Part shown: piece after piece, positions 16,403 to 25,542 of the stretch
Layout: each line of letters begins with the position of its first letter
Position numbering within the stretch: position 1 is the stretch's first letter
From: Anaerolineales bacterium
Lineage (GTDB): Bacteria; Chloroflexota; Anaerolineae; 4572-78; J111
Direction: 5' to 3'
Assembly (NCBI GenBank): GCA_015075185.1
Contig: JABTUW010000001.1
Coordinates: 1,178,001 to 1,242,000 of the forward strand
Length of the DNA stretch: 64,000 bases
The notes under the pieces: model-generated
What the model saw: only the letters and a program-made list of their open reading frames with translations
Databases searched by the model: none
What the model was told of the DNA's origin: nothing
Translations under genes and position numbers: made by a program

Positions 16403-16488
16403 AGTAGACGGTAGTCGGTAGACAGAAGACAGGGAAATGAGATTCCCTGCCACCTTTGCTGCCCTGCTACCTTTTCATAATTGGTGGC
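16403..16488. repeat. dispersed GTAGACGGTAG repeat, copy 3
   Basis: AGTAGACGGTAGTCGGTAG followed by AGGGAAATGAGAT, CCCTGCTACCTTTTCAT and GGTGG, matching the copy at 8386-8445. Again it sits immediately upstream of a ribosome site, here that of the 53-residue gene. Confidence 0.6.
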
Positions 16489-16507
16489 TTCTTACTACCC
16501 TATCCGG

Positions 16508-17536
16508 CTAAATAAGCGGCTTCCCCACCGTTCCCGGCGGGATTTCCAGAAATTGCAGAGCTTGTTGGCGCAGAGAGAGGAGTAACTCCTCCAAATCCTG
16601 GCCGAGGAGGGGGATATAACCACCGGCCATATTGGTATGTCCCCCGGCCGAACCTTTACTCCCGACAATTTCCCGCACCAGTTGGCCGGCGCCGCGCTGT
16701 TTGCGCGTGCGGACCGCCAAAATCAGGTTGCCTTTATGGACCCCCATACAAACCACCCAGCGCGCCCCTTTCAGGCGCAGTAACAGGTCGGCCAGCTCAG
16801 CCGCCAGGTCTGGATAGGCCATCGGCCCCACGTACGAGATAACTACGCCATCATAAACTCGGGCGGCCCGTAAAGCGGCATCAAAGCTTTTGAAATAGTC
16901 GGCGGGAAGTTGCGCCCGTTCAATCTGCACCAACGCCTCGACGTCAATGCGAGTTTGCAGGTAGAAATAAGCCGACACATCCAGCGGGCTGATCCCTCGA
17001 CCCAGTCCCATTGTATCGGTTTTAATGCCGTAGAACAGGGCCGTGGCCAGGGCCGGGGATGGCTCGATCCCGGCGGCTTGCAGATACTCGGTCAGCATGC
17101 TCGAGGTAGAGCCTACCTCGGAACGAACATCCACAAAGGCGGCGGCAAAAGGCGCTTCTCGCCGGGGGTGATGGTCAATGACGACGGCCGCCGTCGCTGC
17201 GGCAGACAGGGCATTGTTGCCGGTGCCGGGTTGAGTGTCTACGAGGGCGACCGGCCTGGAAGGGTTCAAATCCAGGTCAGTCAGCAGGCGCAGGGGGTTG
17301 CCCAGGTAGCGGACCAGCGCCTTGTTTTCAGCCCGGCCGATGATACCCTTGTAAGCAATTTGGCTGTCTATTTTTAAGCACTCGGCCAGCAAATACTGCA
17401 AAGCCGCGGCGCTGGCAATAGCATCTGGGTCAGGATCGTTATGGGGCAAAATTAAAACAAAACTTGCCTGTCCGACAGCTTTGAGCAGCCCTTCGAGACG
17501 TTCTGGGGGGGTTGAAATATGCTTTCGGCTGGCCAA
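16508..17536 (-). CDS. DHH-family phosphoesterase (RecJ/NrnA-like)
   Basis: A 342-residue manganese-dependent phosphoesterase; relatives degrade short oligoribonucleotides, pAp or cyclic dinucleotide products. Motifs in order: HNDPDPDAIAS (about 32-42), VDTQPGT (about 98), the signature DHHPRRE (about 122), FYGIKTDT (about 168), and the C-terminal DHHA1 GSKGSAGGHTNMAGG (about 290-304). All metal ligands appear intact. The start is TTG at 17536, with GAGGTG five bases upstream; no ATG precedes the domain. The next minus-strand gene upstream is DUF427, only 26 bases away, so they are likely cotranscribed. Exact substrate is unresolved. Confidence 0.88.
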   Translation of the reverse strand: MASRKHISTPPERLEGLLKAVGQASFVLILPHNDPDPDAIASAAALQYLLAECLKIDSQIAYKGIIGRAENKALVRYLGNPLRLLTDLDLNPSRPVALVDTQPGTGNNALSAAATAAVVIDHHPRREAPFAAAFVDVRSEVGSTSSMLTEYLQAAGIEPSPALATALFYGIKTDTMGLGRGISPLDVSAYFYLQTRIDVEALVQIERAQLPADYFKSFDAALRAARVYDGVVISYVGPMAYPDLAAELADLLLRLKGARWVVCMGVHKGNLILAVRTRKQRGAGQLVREIVGSKGSAGGHTNMAGGYIPLLGQDLEELLLSLRQQALQFLEIPPGTVGKPLI

Positions 17537-17562
17537 TGTGTCACCTCAATCAAATCGAGCCA

Positions 17563-18054
17563 TTACCAATTCTGTGTACCAGGCTCACCCTTGAATGGCC
17601 CAACAATATCGCTGGTAATCCAGCCCCCATAGAAGGCCCCGGTCTGCGGCCGGACGCGCTCCCCTTCCACAAAACAGGCATCCATCAGGTGCGGATAGAA
17701 GGCCACATAGCCACGGATCGACTCAAAGCCGGGCGTCGGCTGGGGGTAGAACCAGGCCGCATGAGCCGCTTGCTTGTCCCCGACGGCAATGGTGTAGTAA
17801 CCCGCCTGGCCCTTCCACTCGCACCAGGAGGAGCGCGAGGTTGGCTGGAGATACTCCATCTTTATGTCTTCAGGCGGGATATAATAAACGGGCGGATGGC
17901 TTGTCTCCAGAACCCGCCTGGCCCGGCGTGTCTCGGCGATGGTGATCCCGTTAAAAACTACTTGAATGTATCTGGTCGTGTCTTCCAGGCGCGGAGGGCG
18001 GGGATAATCCCAAACCGACTCCTGACCAGGGCCGGGGGCAATGCGGCGCGGCAT
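17563..18054 (-). CDS. DUF427 family protein
   Basis: A 163-residue protein with the DUF427 beta-tent fold pattern: VVFNGITIAETRRARRVLETSHPPVYYIPPEDI, then SRSSWCEWKGQAGYYTI and AAWFYPQPTPGFESIRGYVAFYP, ending with GWITSDIVGPFKGEPGT (segments quoted in pieces of the domain). The family is widespread, soluble and of unknown function, often near oxidoreductases. The ATG at 18054 follows AGGAGG-like CAAAAGGAGGTTAGACCC. It lies just upstream of the DHH gene on the same strand. Confidence 0.85.
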   Translation of the reverse strand: MPRRIAPGPGQESVWDYPRPPRLEDTTRYIQVVFNGITIAETRRARRVLETSHPPVYYIPPEDIKMEYLQPTSRSSWCEWKGQAGYYTIAVGDKQAAHAAWFYPQPTPGFESIRGYVAFYPHLMDACFVEGERVRPQTGAFYGGWITSDIVGPFKGEPGTQNW

Positions 18055-18358
18055 GGGTCTAACCTCCTTTTGCCCGCCTGAGTGGGCTAATTTTACTCTT
18101 GTCAGGGCTTTTGTTTTGTGCGATACTGGAATGGGAGCCAGCCCGATTACGGCTCACTCTTTTGCCGATAACCTTACACATTTCCGCAAGAATGTCAAAA
18201 TGCTTGGTGAGGAGGTTTTAGTTTGGTCTAGTACTCTTTCCTACCCCTGGTTAGAAAATTTGCAAGTTTTTTGCAACAGCTATGCGCTATAATGATGGTA
18301 GAAATTTGGAACTGGTCAAGGACTACCGCTTAGTTTATCTTCATATCGGAGTTAAGCC
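18055..18358. other. divergent intergenic region
   Basis: A 304-base spacer between the minus-strand DUF427 gene and the plus-strand MBL gene. It has a perfect TATAAT at 18288-18293, about 65 bases upstream of the MBL start, but no convincing -35, and a GGAG ribosome site at its right end. I see no gene or repeat in it. Confidence 0.45.
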
Positions 18359-19312
18359 ATGTACGTGAAATTTTGGGGCACGCGCGGTTCAATAGCCACT
18401 TCACTGCCCGCCGAAGCGATTAAACAAAAAATCTTCCAGGCGCTTGAAGGCGCAGCCGGTTTAAATCTGGCGGATGAGGCTGTCCTGAAGCGTTATATGG
18501 AACGACTGCCTTTTACTATTTGGGGCACCGCCGGCGGCAATACGCCCTGCCTGGAAATTCGCTCAGGCAACCAGCTCTTGATCCTTGATGCCGGTTCCGG
18601 CTTGAGGTTGTTGGGCTTAGAGTTGATGCAAAATGGCTTTGCCGAAGGCAATCAGCGCGCCGATCTCTTGATTACCCATACCCACTGGGATCATATTCAC
18701 GGCTTTCCCTTCTTTCGACCGGCTTTCATTCCCCACAATCATTTCACCTTTCACAGCCCTTTTCCCGACCTGGCCGAGCGCCTGGCCGAGCAGCAGCAGC
18801 CTAATTTCTTCCCGGTACCGCTCAACTATATGAGCGCCACACTCCAGTTCAACACATTGGCTGAAAACCAGTGGTATCAGTTGGGCAACTTCAAAATCTA
18901 CCCCATGCGCTTGGTCCATCCCGGTGAAACCTACGGCTATCGCATCGAAGCCGCCAGCTCCAGCCTGGTCTGGGCGACCGACTCGGAATACAAGCAGGTG
19001 GACTGGGCCAGCACCGAGAATTACCTGAATTTTTTCCAAAATGCCGACTTGCTGGTCTTTGATGCGCAATACAGTCTGAGCGAAGTTTTGGATAAACCGG
19101 ATTGGGGGCACAGCAGCGCCATCATGGGCGCCGAATTTGCCTCTCGCGCCGGAGTGAAAAAATTGGCCCTGGCTCATCACGATCCGACCAGTTCCGATGA
19201 AAAAATCTGGTCCGATCGGGAACAGGCCGAAGCCTATCTGCAGCGCCGCCAGAAGAACCAGCCTGCTTGCGAAGTGCTGGTAGCTTATGATGGCCTGACT
19301 TTGGAGCTGTAA
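18359..19312 (+). CDS. metallo-beta-lactamase-fold protein
   Basis: A 317-residue zinc hydrolase of the RNase Z/phosphodiesterase-like MBL group. It starts MYVKFWGTRGSIATSL, typical of this group, with ILDAGSGLRLLG, the metal motif THTHWDHIHGFPFF near residue 102, LVHPGETYGYRIE, LVFDAQYS, DWGHSS and LALAHHDPTSSD. Such proteins are often encoded beside sensor kinases and may hydrolyse cyclic nucleotides or similar signals. The GAF kinase begins eight bases after its stop, so the two are cotranscribed and the enzyme may feed the kinase a ligand. Start ATG follows GGAG at eight bases. Confidence 0.85.
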   Translation: MYVKFWGTRGSIATSLPAEAIKQKIFQALEGAAGLNLADEAVLKRYMERLPFTIWGTAGGNTPCLEIRSGNQLLILDAGSGLRLLGLELMQNGFAEGNQRADLLITHTHWDHIHGFPFFRPAFIPHNHFTFHSPFPDLAERLAEQQQPNFFPVPLNYMSATLQFNTLAENQWYQLGNFKIYPMRLVHPGETYGYRIEAASSSLVWATDSEYKQVDWASTENYLNFFQNADLLVFDAQYSLSEVLDKPDWGHSSAIMGAEFASRAGVKKLALAHHDPTSSDEKIWSDREQAEAYLQRRQKNQPACEVLVAYDGLTLEL

Positions 19313-19320
19313 ATAATTTC

Positions 19321-22119
19321 ATGATAAAACCTGAAACGCTTACCCCGCCCAAACAGAACATGACCCTGGAACGCCTGAAAAGTTTGTATGAACTCATCGG
19401 GCGTATGAACTCCGTTTACGACTTAACCGAACTGCTCGAATTTGTGGTCGAGCGGGCGCTGAGTTTGACCGGCGGCCGGCGCGGGTTGCTGCTGTTAAGC
19501 GACGACTACGAGCGCAAACTGCAAGAGATTGCCGTAGCCAAGGGTGAGGAACTGGGCAAACAGGACCTGGAACAGGCGCTCACTTTTGTCAGCACGACCG
19601 TTATCAAAGACGTGCTGGATTGCGGCGAACCCCGGCTGATTGCCGATTTGCAGACCGATCAGCGCTATGAAGGAGCAGCCAGCGAAGCGACGCTTACCTT
19701 TAAAAAAGTACGCTCGGTCCTGGCCGTGCCGCTCAAGGTTGAAGCGCAACTGGTCGGCCTGATCTACATTGACCACTTCCGGCAGGGTATTTTTGGACAG
19801 GGTGATTTGGAGTTTCTGAGCGCCTTTGCCAGCCAGGCGGCCCTGGCGATTCACCGGGCGCAGCAGCACCAGCGCCAGGTAAATGAGCTAACCCTGCTGA
19901 ACGAGTTGAGCCGGAGTGTGGTCCAGGTGCTTGACCTGGAAGAAGTGTTGACCCGGATTGTCAACGAGGCGATTCGCATGTTAAATGTCGAAACCGGCTC
20001 GGTGCTGCTGCTGGACGAAGCCGCTTCGGAGTTGTTTTTTGCCACTTCTGTTTCTGCCGGGCGGCGGCTGGAGATTTCCACCCGGCTGCGGCGAGACCAG
20101 GGCGTCGCCGGTTGGGTAGTCACTCATCAAGAACCGGCCTGCATCGGCGAGGTGGCGCAAGACCCGCGCTGGTTCGGCGAAGTGGAAACGAGTTTTGCCA
20201 CGCGCTCCCTGTTATGTGTGCCCTTGCAGATAGATGGGCGGGTGTTGGGGGTTTTGCAGGCGCTCAACAAGAAAAGCCCCGATGGGTTTGACCGGGGCGA
20301 TATTGCCCGCCTGTCGGCTTTTGCCGCCTCGGCCACCATTGCTATCGAAAACGCGCGCCTCTTTCAAGAGGTCCGCCAGGCGCGTCACTTGCGCGCTTTG
20401 AATGAGTTGGCTCTATCGTTGAGCAGCACCCTGGATCTGGACACGATCCTGAACCTCGGCCTGGAAAAATCGTTGCTGATGCTGGGGGCCGAAGCGGGGA
20501 TGATTAGTCTGCGCCTGGAGCAGCAGGCAAGTGCCAGCTTTATCCATGTCAGCCGGGGTTTGTCCGGGCAGCCTGCCCTGCCCCAACTGGAGCAGCAGAT
20601 ATTAGACAAACTTTCGGCTTTGATTCTGCAAGGGGGAATGGATAAAGTGCTGCTGCTCGACAAGACTCATCCTCAAAACTTTGCTGGCGAAGTTGATCTG
20701 GCAGCGGCCAGCATTAAGGCTCTGGCCTTTGCGCCCATTACTATCGGCCACAAAGTGAACGGCGCTTTGACGATAATGAGAACCACTTCAGCCTCGTTTA
20801 GCGAGGAAGAGATAAATTTACTGGTCAGTATTACCCACATCATCGGTCTGGCGAGTCAAAATGCCATCCATTATAACCAGGTGGGCACCCAGGCCATGCA
20901 CCTGACCTATCTCAACGAGGTGGGCAGCGCCTTAACCCGCAGTCTCGACCTGGCCCACGTGCTCAAGGTGATCATCGCCGGGGTCAATACGCTGCTGGAA
21001 ACGGAACGCACTTCAGTATTCCTGATAGATACCGAAACCGACGAATTGGTGCTGCGCTACAGCACCGACGGCGAGGCCAACATTCGACTGCCCGCGCCCT
21101 GGCAGGGAATTGCCGGCTGGGTTGCTACCCATGACCAGCCGGCGCTGGTCAACGATACTATGACCGACCCGCGCCATCTGCGCCAGCTAGCCATTGAAAT
21201 CGGCTACGAGGCCCACTCCATCCTGTGCGTTCCTCTCAAAGTCGAGGGCCAGGTTATCGGCGTGCTCGAGGTTCTGAACAAAACCGATGGGCAGCAGTTC
21301 AATTATTACCATCAAGCGTTGTTGACCGAACTGACCAAGTGGGCCGCTATTGCCCTGCACAACGCCCGCCTCTTTGATGAGCGCGGACAAGCCTATCAAC
21401 GTTTGGCTGCGGAGCAACAGCGCCGGGTAGCCGCAGAAACCCGTGGAGCGATGGCCGCGATCATTCTGGATATGGCCCACACTATGAACAATGTCATCGG
21501 GGCTATTCGGGTCTGGGCGACTCGCCTGGAGAAGGCAGCCCAAACGAATCCCCAGGTTACCCTGGCTAAGTTTAATAACGAACTGCGCCGGATGCGGGAA
21601 AATACCGAGGAGGCGATCAGGCTGATCAGCACCATGACCGACCCCCTGGAGGAAGCTGTTCTGGCCCCGACGGATGTGCATGACTGCCTGGCCAGAGCCA
21701 TTCAAAGCTGCTGGTGGCCGGAGAATGTCTTTCTTGAGCGAGACTATGGGCGTGATGTGCCCCTGGTTCGGGCCAATGCCAAACGCCTGGAAGCCGTCTT
21801 TCACAACTTGCTGTCCAACGCTATTCAGATCTTAAGCCGGCCTGGCGGCACGATTCGCTTAACGACTCGCCGGGCCAGCCCCGGCCAGGTAGAAATCGTC
21901 GTCGCCGACGACGGCCCCGGCATCCCGCCCGAATTGCAGGATCGGGTTTTCAATCCGGGGGTTTCAGGCAAAGAAGGCGGATTGGGCCTGGGGCTGTGGC
22001 TCGTCGAGACCTTTGTTCATCAATTTGATGGGCAGATTGAATTTACTACTTCACCGGAAAAGGGAACGGCTTTTACCATTACTTTGCAGCCAGTGAACAA
22101 TTTGATGTCATTAAGTTAA
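19321..22119 (+). CDS. histidine kinase with four GAF domains
   Basis: A 932-residue cytoplasmic sensor kinase. Four GAF domains follow each other at about 20-180, 185-345, 350-520 and 525-695 (recognisable by repeated LVGLIYIDH, RVLGVLQALNK and QVIGVLEVLNK cores). The phosphoacceptor region is DMAHTMNNVIGAI near 720, of the H-x-x-N-N type. The HATPase domain follows with NLLSNAIQIL (N-box, near 825), VADDGPGIP and GLGLGLWLVE. No transmembrane segment is present, so it senses a soluble signal, redox state or second messenger. It is downstream of the MBL protein and upstream of the double-receiver BTAD regulator, its probable partner. Confidence 0.9.
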   Translation: MIKPETLTPPKQNMTLERLKSLYELIGRMNSVYDLTELLEFVVERALSLTGGRRGLLLLSDDYERKLQEIAVAKGEELGKQDLEQALTFVSTTVIKDVLDCGEPRLIADLQTDQRYEGAASEATLTFKKVRSVLAVPLKVEAQLVGLIYIDHFRQGIFGQGDLEFLSAFASQAALAIHRAQQHQRQVNELTLLNELSRSVVQVLDLEEVLTRIVNEAIRMLNVETGSVLLLDEAASELFFATSVSAGRRLEISTRLRRDQGVAGWVVTHQEPACIGEVAQDPRWFGEVETSFATRSLLCVPLQIDGRVLGVLQALNKKSPDGFDRGDIARLSAFAASATIAIENARLFQEVRQARHLRALNELALSLSSTLDLDTILNLGLEKSLLMLGAEAGMISLRLEQQASASFIHVSRGLSGQPALPQLEQQILDKLSALILQGGMDKVLLLDKTHPQNFAGEVDLAAASIKALAFAPITIGHKVNGALTIMRTTSASFSEEEINLLVSITHIIGLASQNAIHYNQVGTQAMHLTYLNEVGSALTRSLDLAHVLKVIIAGVNTLLETERTSVFLIDTETDELVLRYSTDGEANIRLPAPWQGIAGWVATHDQPALVNDTMTDPRHLRQLAIEIGYEAHSILCVPLKVEGQVIGVLEVLNKTDGQQFNYYHQALLTELTKWAAIALHNARLFDERGQAYQRLAAEQQRRVAAETRGAMAAIILDMAHTMNNVIGAIRVWATRLEKAAQTNPQVTLAKFNNELRRMRENTEEAIRLISTMTDPLEEAVLAPTDVHDCLARAIQSCWWPENVFLERDYGRDVPLVRANAKRLEAVFHNLLSNAIQILSRPGGTIRLTTRRASPGQVEIVVADDGPGIPPELQDRVFNPGVSGKEGGLGLGLWLVETFVHQFDGQIEFTTSPEKGTAFTITLQPVNNLMSLS

Positions 22120-22128
22120 GGATAACAA

Positions 22129-22248
22129 GCACCCTGAGTAGCGCGGAACGGAGTGGAGCGCGTATCGAAGGGTGCGGTTCATCGTTGGATGAGCCGCTAA
22201 CTCGCATCCTTCGATACGGTTTCGCTTCGCTTAACCTACTCAGGATGC
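22129..22248. repeat. TTCGATAC-core hairpin pair (copies 4 and 5)
   Basis: Copy 4: GCACCC (22129-22134) with GGGTGC (22170-22175), core in reverse orientation (GTATCGAA). Copy 5: GCATCC (22204-22209) with GGATGC (22243-22248), core forward. They fill the spacer between the GAF kinase and the regulator. Confidence 0.65.
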
Positions 22249-22269
22249 TCCTAATTTGGAGAAACAGCT

Positions 22270-23931
22270 ATGCCTCAACCAGCAAACATTCTTGTCGTCG
22301 AAGATCGCACAGATTGGCAGGATATTATCTGCCAGGCGATTGCGGAAAAAGGTCACATCACCCATTCGGCCACTTCTTACCAGGAAGCTGTAGCGATGCT
22401 GGCCGCTCACCCATTTGACCTGGCCGTAGTTGACCCGGTGCTGGATGCCAGCAACCGCTTTAATCGGGATGGCTTGAGTGTTATCCAAAAGATTGGCGAG
22501 TTGCAGCTTGGCCTGCCGATCATGGTCATTACCGGTTCGCTGACGCACGATTTAAAAGCCAGTTTGCAGCATCTCTATCCCGGCGCGCCGGTTCTATTTA
22601 AGGAACGTTGGGATGCCGCCGAATTTAGCGATGTGGTTGACCAGTTGATGGGTGTGAGCACGAGTCCTGAAGTGGCTAACGGGGTCGCCCCGGCTAACTC
22701 TGTGACCGATTTGGCCCCTGCGCTGGAGGCCCCAGCCAGCCAGGTACCGGGCCATACCCGTGTCTTGGTGGTCGAAAATCGTGAAGATTGGCAGCAAATT
22801 GTGACGGCTGTTCTGGCAGAGGCCGGCTGCTTCTGGCGTGTGGCTGGCACAGCTCAGGAAGCGCTGCGCGAAATGGAGCAGGAAAGTTTTCACCTGATCA
22901 TCCTGGATCTGAAGCTGCAGCAACCCACACTGCCGCTGCGCTCCACCGAAGGCTGGCTGCTGCTTGATCATCTCGTCGAAACGCAGCCTGCCTCAAAAAT
23001 TGTTATCTTGAGCGGCAAAGCCGGCCCCGGCGAGGTGGCCGATTTGTTGACCCACTATCCGATTATCACCTTTATCGAAAAACAGGGCTTTACCCCCCAG
23101 GCGCTGCTGGAAGCGCTGGCCCAGGCAGTCCAAACGCCGGAATTACGCATTCAAACCTTCGGCCAGTTTCGCTTGTGGTGCGATGGCCGGGCCATCGAGG
23201 TGTGGGAGCGCCCCCAGGCCGAAACGGTACTGAAACTGCTGCTGGTTCGCCGGGCACGGGGCGGGCGGGCTGTCGCCGCCGACGAGTTGATCACCCGCCT
23301 TTGGCCGGACTCCGACGAGGAGGGCGGACGCAAGAAGCTGCTACCGCTCATCAGCAATGCCCGCCACACCCTGGAGCCGGACATCGAGCCGCGCGACTCT
23401 CATTTCATTTTGCGCAGTTCTAACGGCTACTTTTTCGATTTGGGCGAGAACGTCACCTGGGATTTACTAAGTTTCCGCGAGCACCTGCGCCAGGGCCGCC
23501 GGCTGGCCCGCGAAGAGCGCTGGGCCGAAGCCGCCGCAGAATTGGCAAAAGGCCGCGCCCTCTATCGGGGTGACTTTTTGGCCGAGGATCGCTACACCGA
23601 TTGGGTCATTGATATGCGCCGCGAAATCGCCACCGACTATTGCGAATTGCTCACCCTGCTGGCCGATGTTTATGCGCTGCTGGGCCAATATCCCCAGGCA
23701 ATTGACGCCGGCGAAGCGGCGCTGCGCAAAGACCCGCTGCTGGAAGGTATCTACCGCCGCCTGATGCGCTTTCATTATTGTCAGGGGGAAAAAGGCCAAG
23801 CCCTGCGTGTCTACCGCGACTGCCTCAAGCTGTTTGAGGAGCTTTTTGGCGAGAGTCCCACCCTGGCCACCCGTGAGCTGTACCAGGCTATCGCCAGCGA
23901 TGCGCCGGTGGAGTGCCTGCCGAAGGAGTAA
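22270..23931 (+). CDS. response regulator with two receivers and a SARP/BTAD output
   Basis: A 553-residue transcription regulator. Receiver 1 (about 5-125) starts ILVVEDRTDW and has the phosphoacceptor in LAVVDPVLD. Receiver 2 (about 168-285) starts VLVVENREDW with IILDLKLQ; one of the acidic pocket residues is Asn here, so it may be less active. A winged helix (about 293-385, IQTFGQFRLWCDGRAIEVW then LITRLWPD) precedes a bacterial transcriptional activator domain of TPR-like helices (about 390-545, ending LRVYRDCLKLFEELFGESP). This output type is common in Chloroflexota and Actinobacteria. Start ATG follows TTGGAGAAACAGCT. Likely partner: the four-GAF kinase just upstream. Confidence 0.9.
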   Translation: MPQPANILVVEDRTDWQDIICQAIAEKGHITHSATSYQEAVAMLAAHPFDLAVVDPVLDASNRFNRDGLSVIQKIGELQLGLPIMVITGSLTHDLKASLQHLYPGAPVLFKERWDAAEFSDVVDQLMGVSTSPEVANGVAPANSVTDLAPALEAPASQVPGHTRVLVVENREDWQQIVTAVLAEAGCFWRVAGTAQEALREMEQESFHLIILDLKLQQPTLPLRSTEGWLLLDHLVETQPASKIVILSGKAGPGEVADLLTHYPIITFIEKQGFTPQALLEALAQAVQTPELRIQTFGQFRLWCDGRAIEVWERPQAETVLKLLLVRRARGGRAVAADELITRLWPDSDEEGGRKKLLPLISNARHTLEPDIEPRDSHFILRSSNGYFFDLGENVTWDLLSFREHLRQGRRLAREERWAEAAAELAKGRALYRGDFLAEDRYTDWVIDMRREIATDYCELLTLLADVYALLGQYPQAIDAGEAALRKDPLLEGIYRRLMRFHYCQGEKGQALRVYRDCLKLFEELFGESPTLATRELYQAIASDAPVECLPKE

Positions 23932-24008
23932 TTCAGGCTACCTCGTAAACACTGCCTTGTTCAAACCTGAACGTTATTCGCCAGTTACCGGAAACCTTGA
24001 TGGGGGTA

Positions 24009-24103
24009 ATCTCGTCCTTCGATACGGCCTTTGGCCTACTCAGGACGAGATGAACGCCTCCTGAGTAGCCCTGAGTGAAACGAAGGGCGTATCGAAGGAG
24101 GCG
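24009..24103. repeat. TTCGATAC-core hairpin pair (copies 6 and 7)
   Basis: Copy 6: ATCTCGTCC (24009-24017) with GGACGAGAT (24043-24051), a perfect 9-base stem around TTCGATACGG ... CTACTCA. Copy 7: CGCCTCC (24055-24061) with GGAGGCG (24097-24103), core reversed, with GCCCT/AGGGC nested. The remaining spacer 23932-24237 holds no gene. Confidence 0.7.
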
Positions 24104-24237
24104 CTTTTGAAAACTCACCTACCAAATCTGAACACACCCCATTTTAATATATCCCATTGACAGAGGAAGGATTTAGGTATATGGTGTGATTAGATTCAAA
24201 AGGAGCAGATTGTCCGAACAACGCAAAAGGAGTTTTT

Positions 24238-24774
24238 ATGAAAGTAGGTATTTTATCTGATATTCATGATAATATCTGGAAATTGGCCGGGGTGCTGGCC
24301 GGTCTGCAGGAGGCCGAGGTTTTGATCTGCTGCGGCGACCTGTGCTCGCCGTTCATCATCGGCCTGCTGGCCGAAGGCTTCCGCGACCGGCCCATTCACA
24401 TCGTCTTTGGCAACAACGACGCCGACCTTTTTCGGATTACCAACAACGCCAAAAAGTATGCCCACGTTCACCTGCACGGCGAATTTTTCCAGGCTGAATT
24501 GGGCGGAAAACGCTTTGCCGTCAATCACTTCGATTACCTGGCCCGGCCCATCGCCGCCTCCGGCCAGTATGATGTAGTCTGCTACGGCCACAACCATATT
24601 TACAAGATCGAGCCACTGGGCCGCTCCCTGACCATCAATCCGGGGGCGATCATGGGCTACGATCCGGTCGGCAAAAAGGCCATTCCTTCGACGTTTGTGC
24701 TCTATGACACCGAGACCGGGAGCGCCTCTGGCTTTGAGGTTCGGGCAGATCAGGTTATTCTCTATACCCACTAG
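24238..24774 (+). CDS. YfcE/MJ0936-type metallophosphoesterase
   Basis: A 178-residue cytoplasmic calcineurin-like phosphodiesterase. Metal-binding motifs: GILSDIHDN (residues 4-12), CCGDLCS (about 37), FGNNDAD (about 62), HFDYLARP (about 100) and CYGHNHIYKIE (about 120). This short architecture without extra domains matches the YfcE family, which hydrolyses model phosphodiesters; the natural substrate is uncertain. The ATG at 24238 follows AAAAGGAGTTTTT. It stands alone between a repeat region and dps. Confidence 0.88.
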   Translation: MKVGILSDIHDNIWKLAGVLAGLQEAEVLICCGDLCSPFIIGLLAEGFRDRPIHIVFGNNDADLFRITNNAKKYAHVHLHGEFFQAELGGKRFAVNHFDYLARPIAASGQYDVVCYGHNHIYKIEPLGRSLTINPGAIMGYDPVGKKAIPSTFVLYDTETGSASGFEVRADQVILYTH

Positions 24775-24916
24775 GATTATATTGAATAGCTCTTCTGGAA
24801 TCTCCTAGACCACTCCAACGGGTGTAACTGGCCAGGAAAAAGAGGAGTATAAATTTAGATAGGGCTTTTTATTTTTACAAATTATTGTGAAAAAGTTCAC
24901 CTTAAAGGAGAAAAAA

Positions 24917-25447
24917 ATGGCAACCAAAACCAAAACACAGGAAAATTCACGCCCGGCAGTACGGATGATCAAGACCAGCCACGATCTTCCGAAAGAAACT
25001 CGCGAGGACATGGTGCGGCTCTTGAATCAACACTTGGCTGACACGTTTGACCTTTTCAGCCAGACCAAGCAAGCCCACTGGAATGTAAAAGGCCCACAGT
25101 TTTACCAACTTCACGAGCTGTATGACGAACTGGCCGGGGAGTTGCTGGCCTACACCGATCTAATTGCCGAACGAGCGACGGCTCTCGGCGGGGCAGCGAC
25201 GGGCACGGTTCGCATGGCCGCTCAGGCGTCGCGCCTGCCTGAGTTTAAGGACAGCCCGGTCGGCAGCCGGGAGAGCGTGCAACTGTTGGTTGAGCGCTAC
25301 GCCGCACTGGCCGAATCTACCCGCCAGGGGATTGACACTGCCGACGAGGCGGGAGACATGGATACGGCCGACTTGCTGACGGAAGTGTCTCGCGGTTTGG
25401 ATAAGTCTTTATGGTTCCTGGAGGCCCATATTCAGCAAGGGGAGTAG
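24917..25447 (+). CDS. dps: Dps/ferritin-like DNA-protection protein
   Basis: A 176-residue Dps family ferritin: binds and oxidises iron with hydrogen peroxide, forms 12-mers and protects DNA. The ferroxidase ligands lie in FSQTKQAHWNVKGPQF (about 50-66) and YDELAGELLAYTDLIAERATALGG (about 70-94, quoted as landmarks). The basic N-terminus (ATKTKTQENSRPAVRMIK) could bind DNA. An earlier in-frame start at 24887 is a poor choice; the ATG at 24917 has AAAGGAGAAAAAA directly before it. A clear terminator follows at 25515-25542. Confidence 0.93.
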   Translation: MATKTKTQENSRPAVRMIKTSHDLPKETREDMVRLLNQHLADTFDLFSQTKQAHWNVKGPQFYQLHELYDELAGELLAYTDLIAERATALGGAATGTVRMAAQASRLPEFKDSPVGSRESVQLLVERYAALAESTRQGIDTADEAGDMDTADLLTEVSRGLDKSLWFLEAHIQQGE

Positions 25448-25514
25448 ACTCATTCCGGGCTGTAGTTAATACTTTACCCATCTGAGCGAGAAAACGTTAA
25501 GAAAATCACCCATG

Positions 25515-25542
25515 AGAGCTATCCAAAAGATAGCTCTTTTTT
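25515..25542 (+). terminator. intrinsic terminator after dps
   Basis: AGAGCTATC (25515-25523), short A-rich loop, GATAGCTCT (25529-25537), then TTTTTT. The 13-base unit AAAATCACCCATG occurs on both sides (25502-25514 and 25550-25562), so the hairpin may have been part of a small duplicated or inserted segment. Confidence 0.88.

Noticed and set aside
16122..16421. A 99-codon plus-strand open frame
   Set aside because: It starts inside the terminator hairpin and is opposite the 53-residue gene, which has a far better ribosome site and protein-like sequence.
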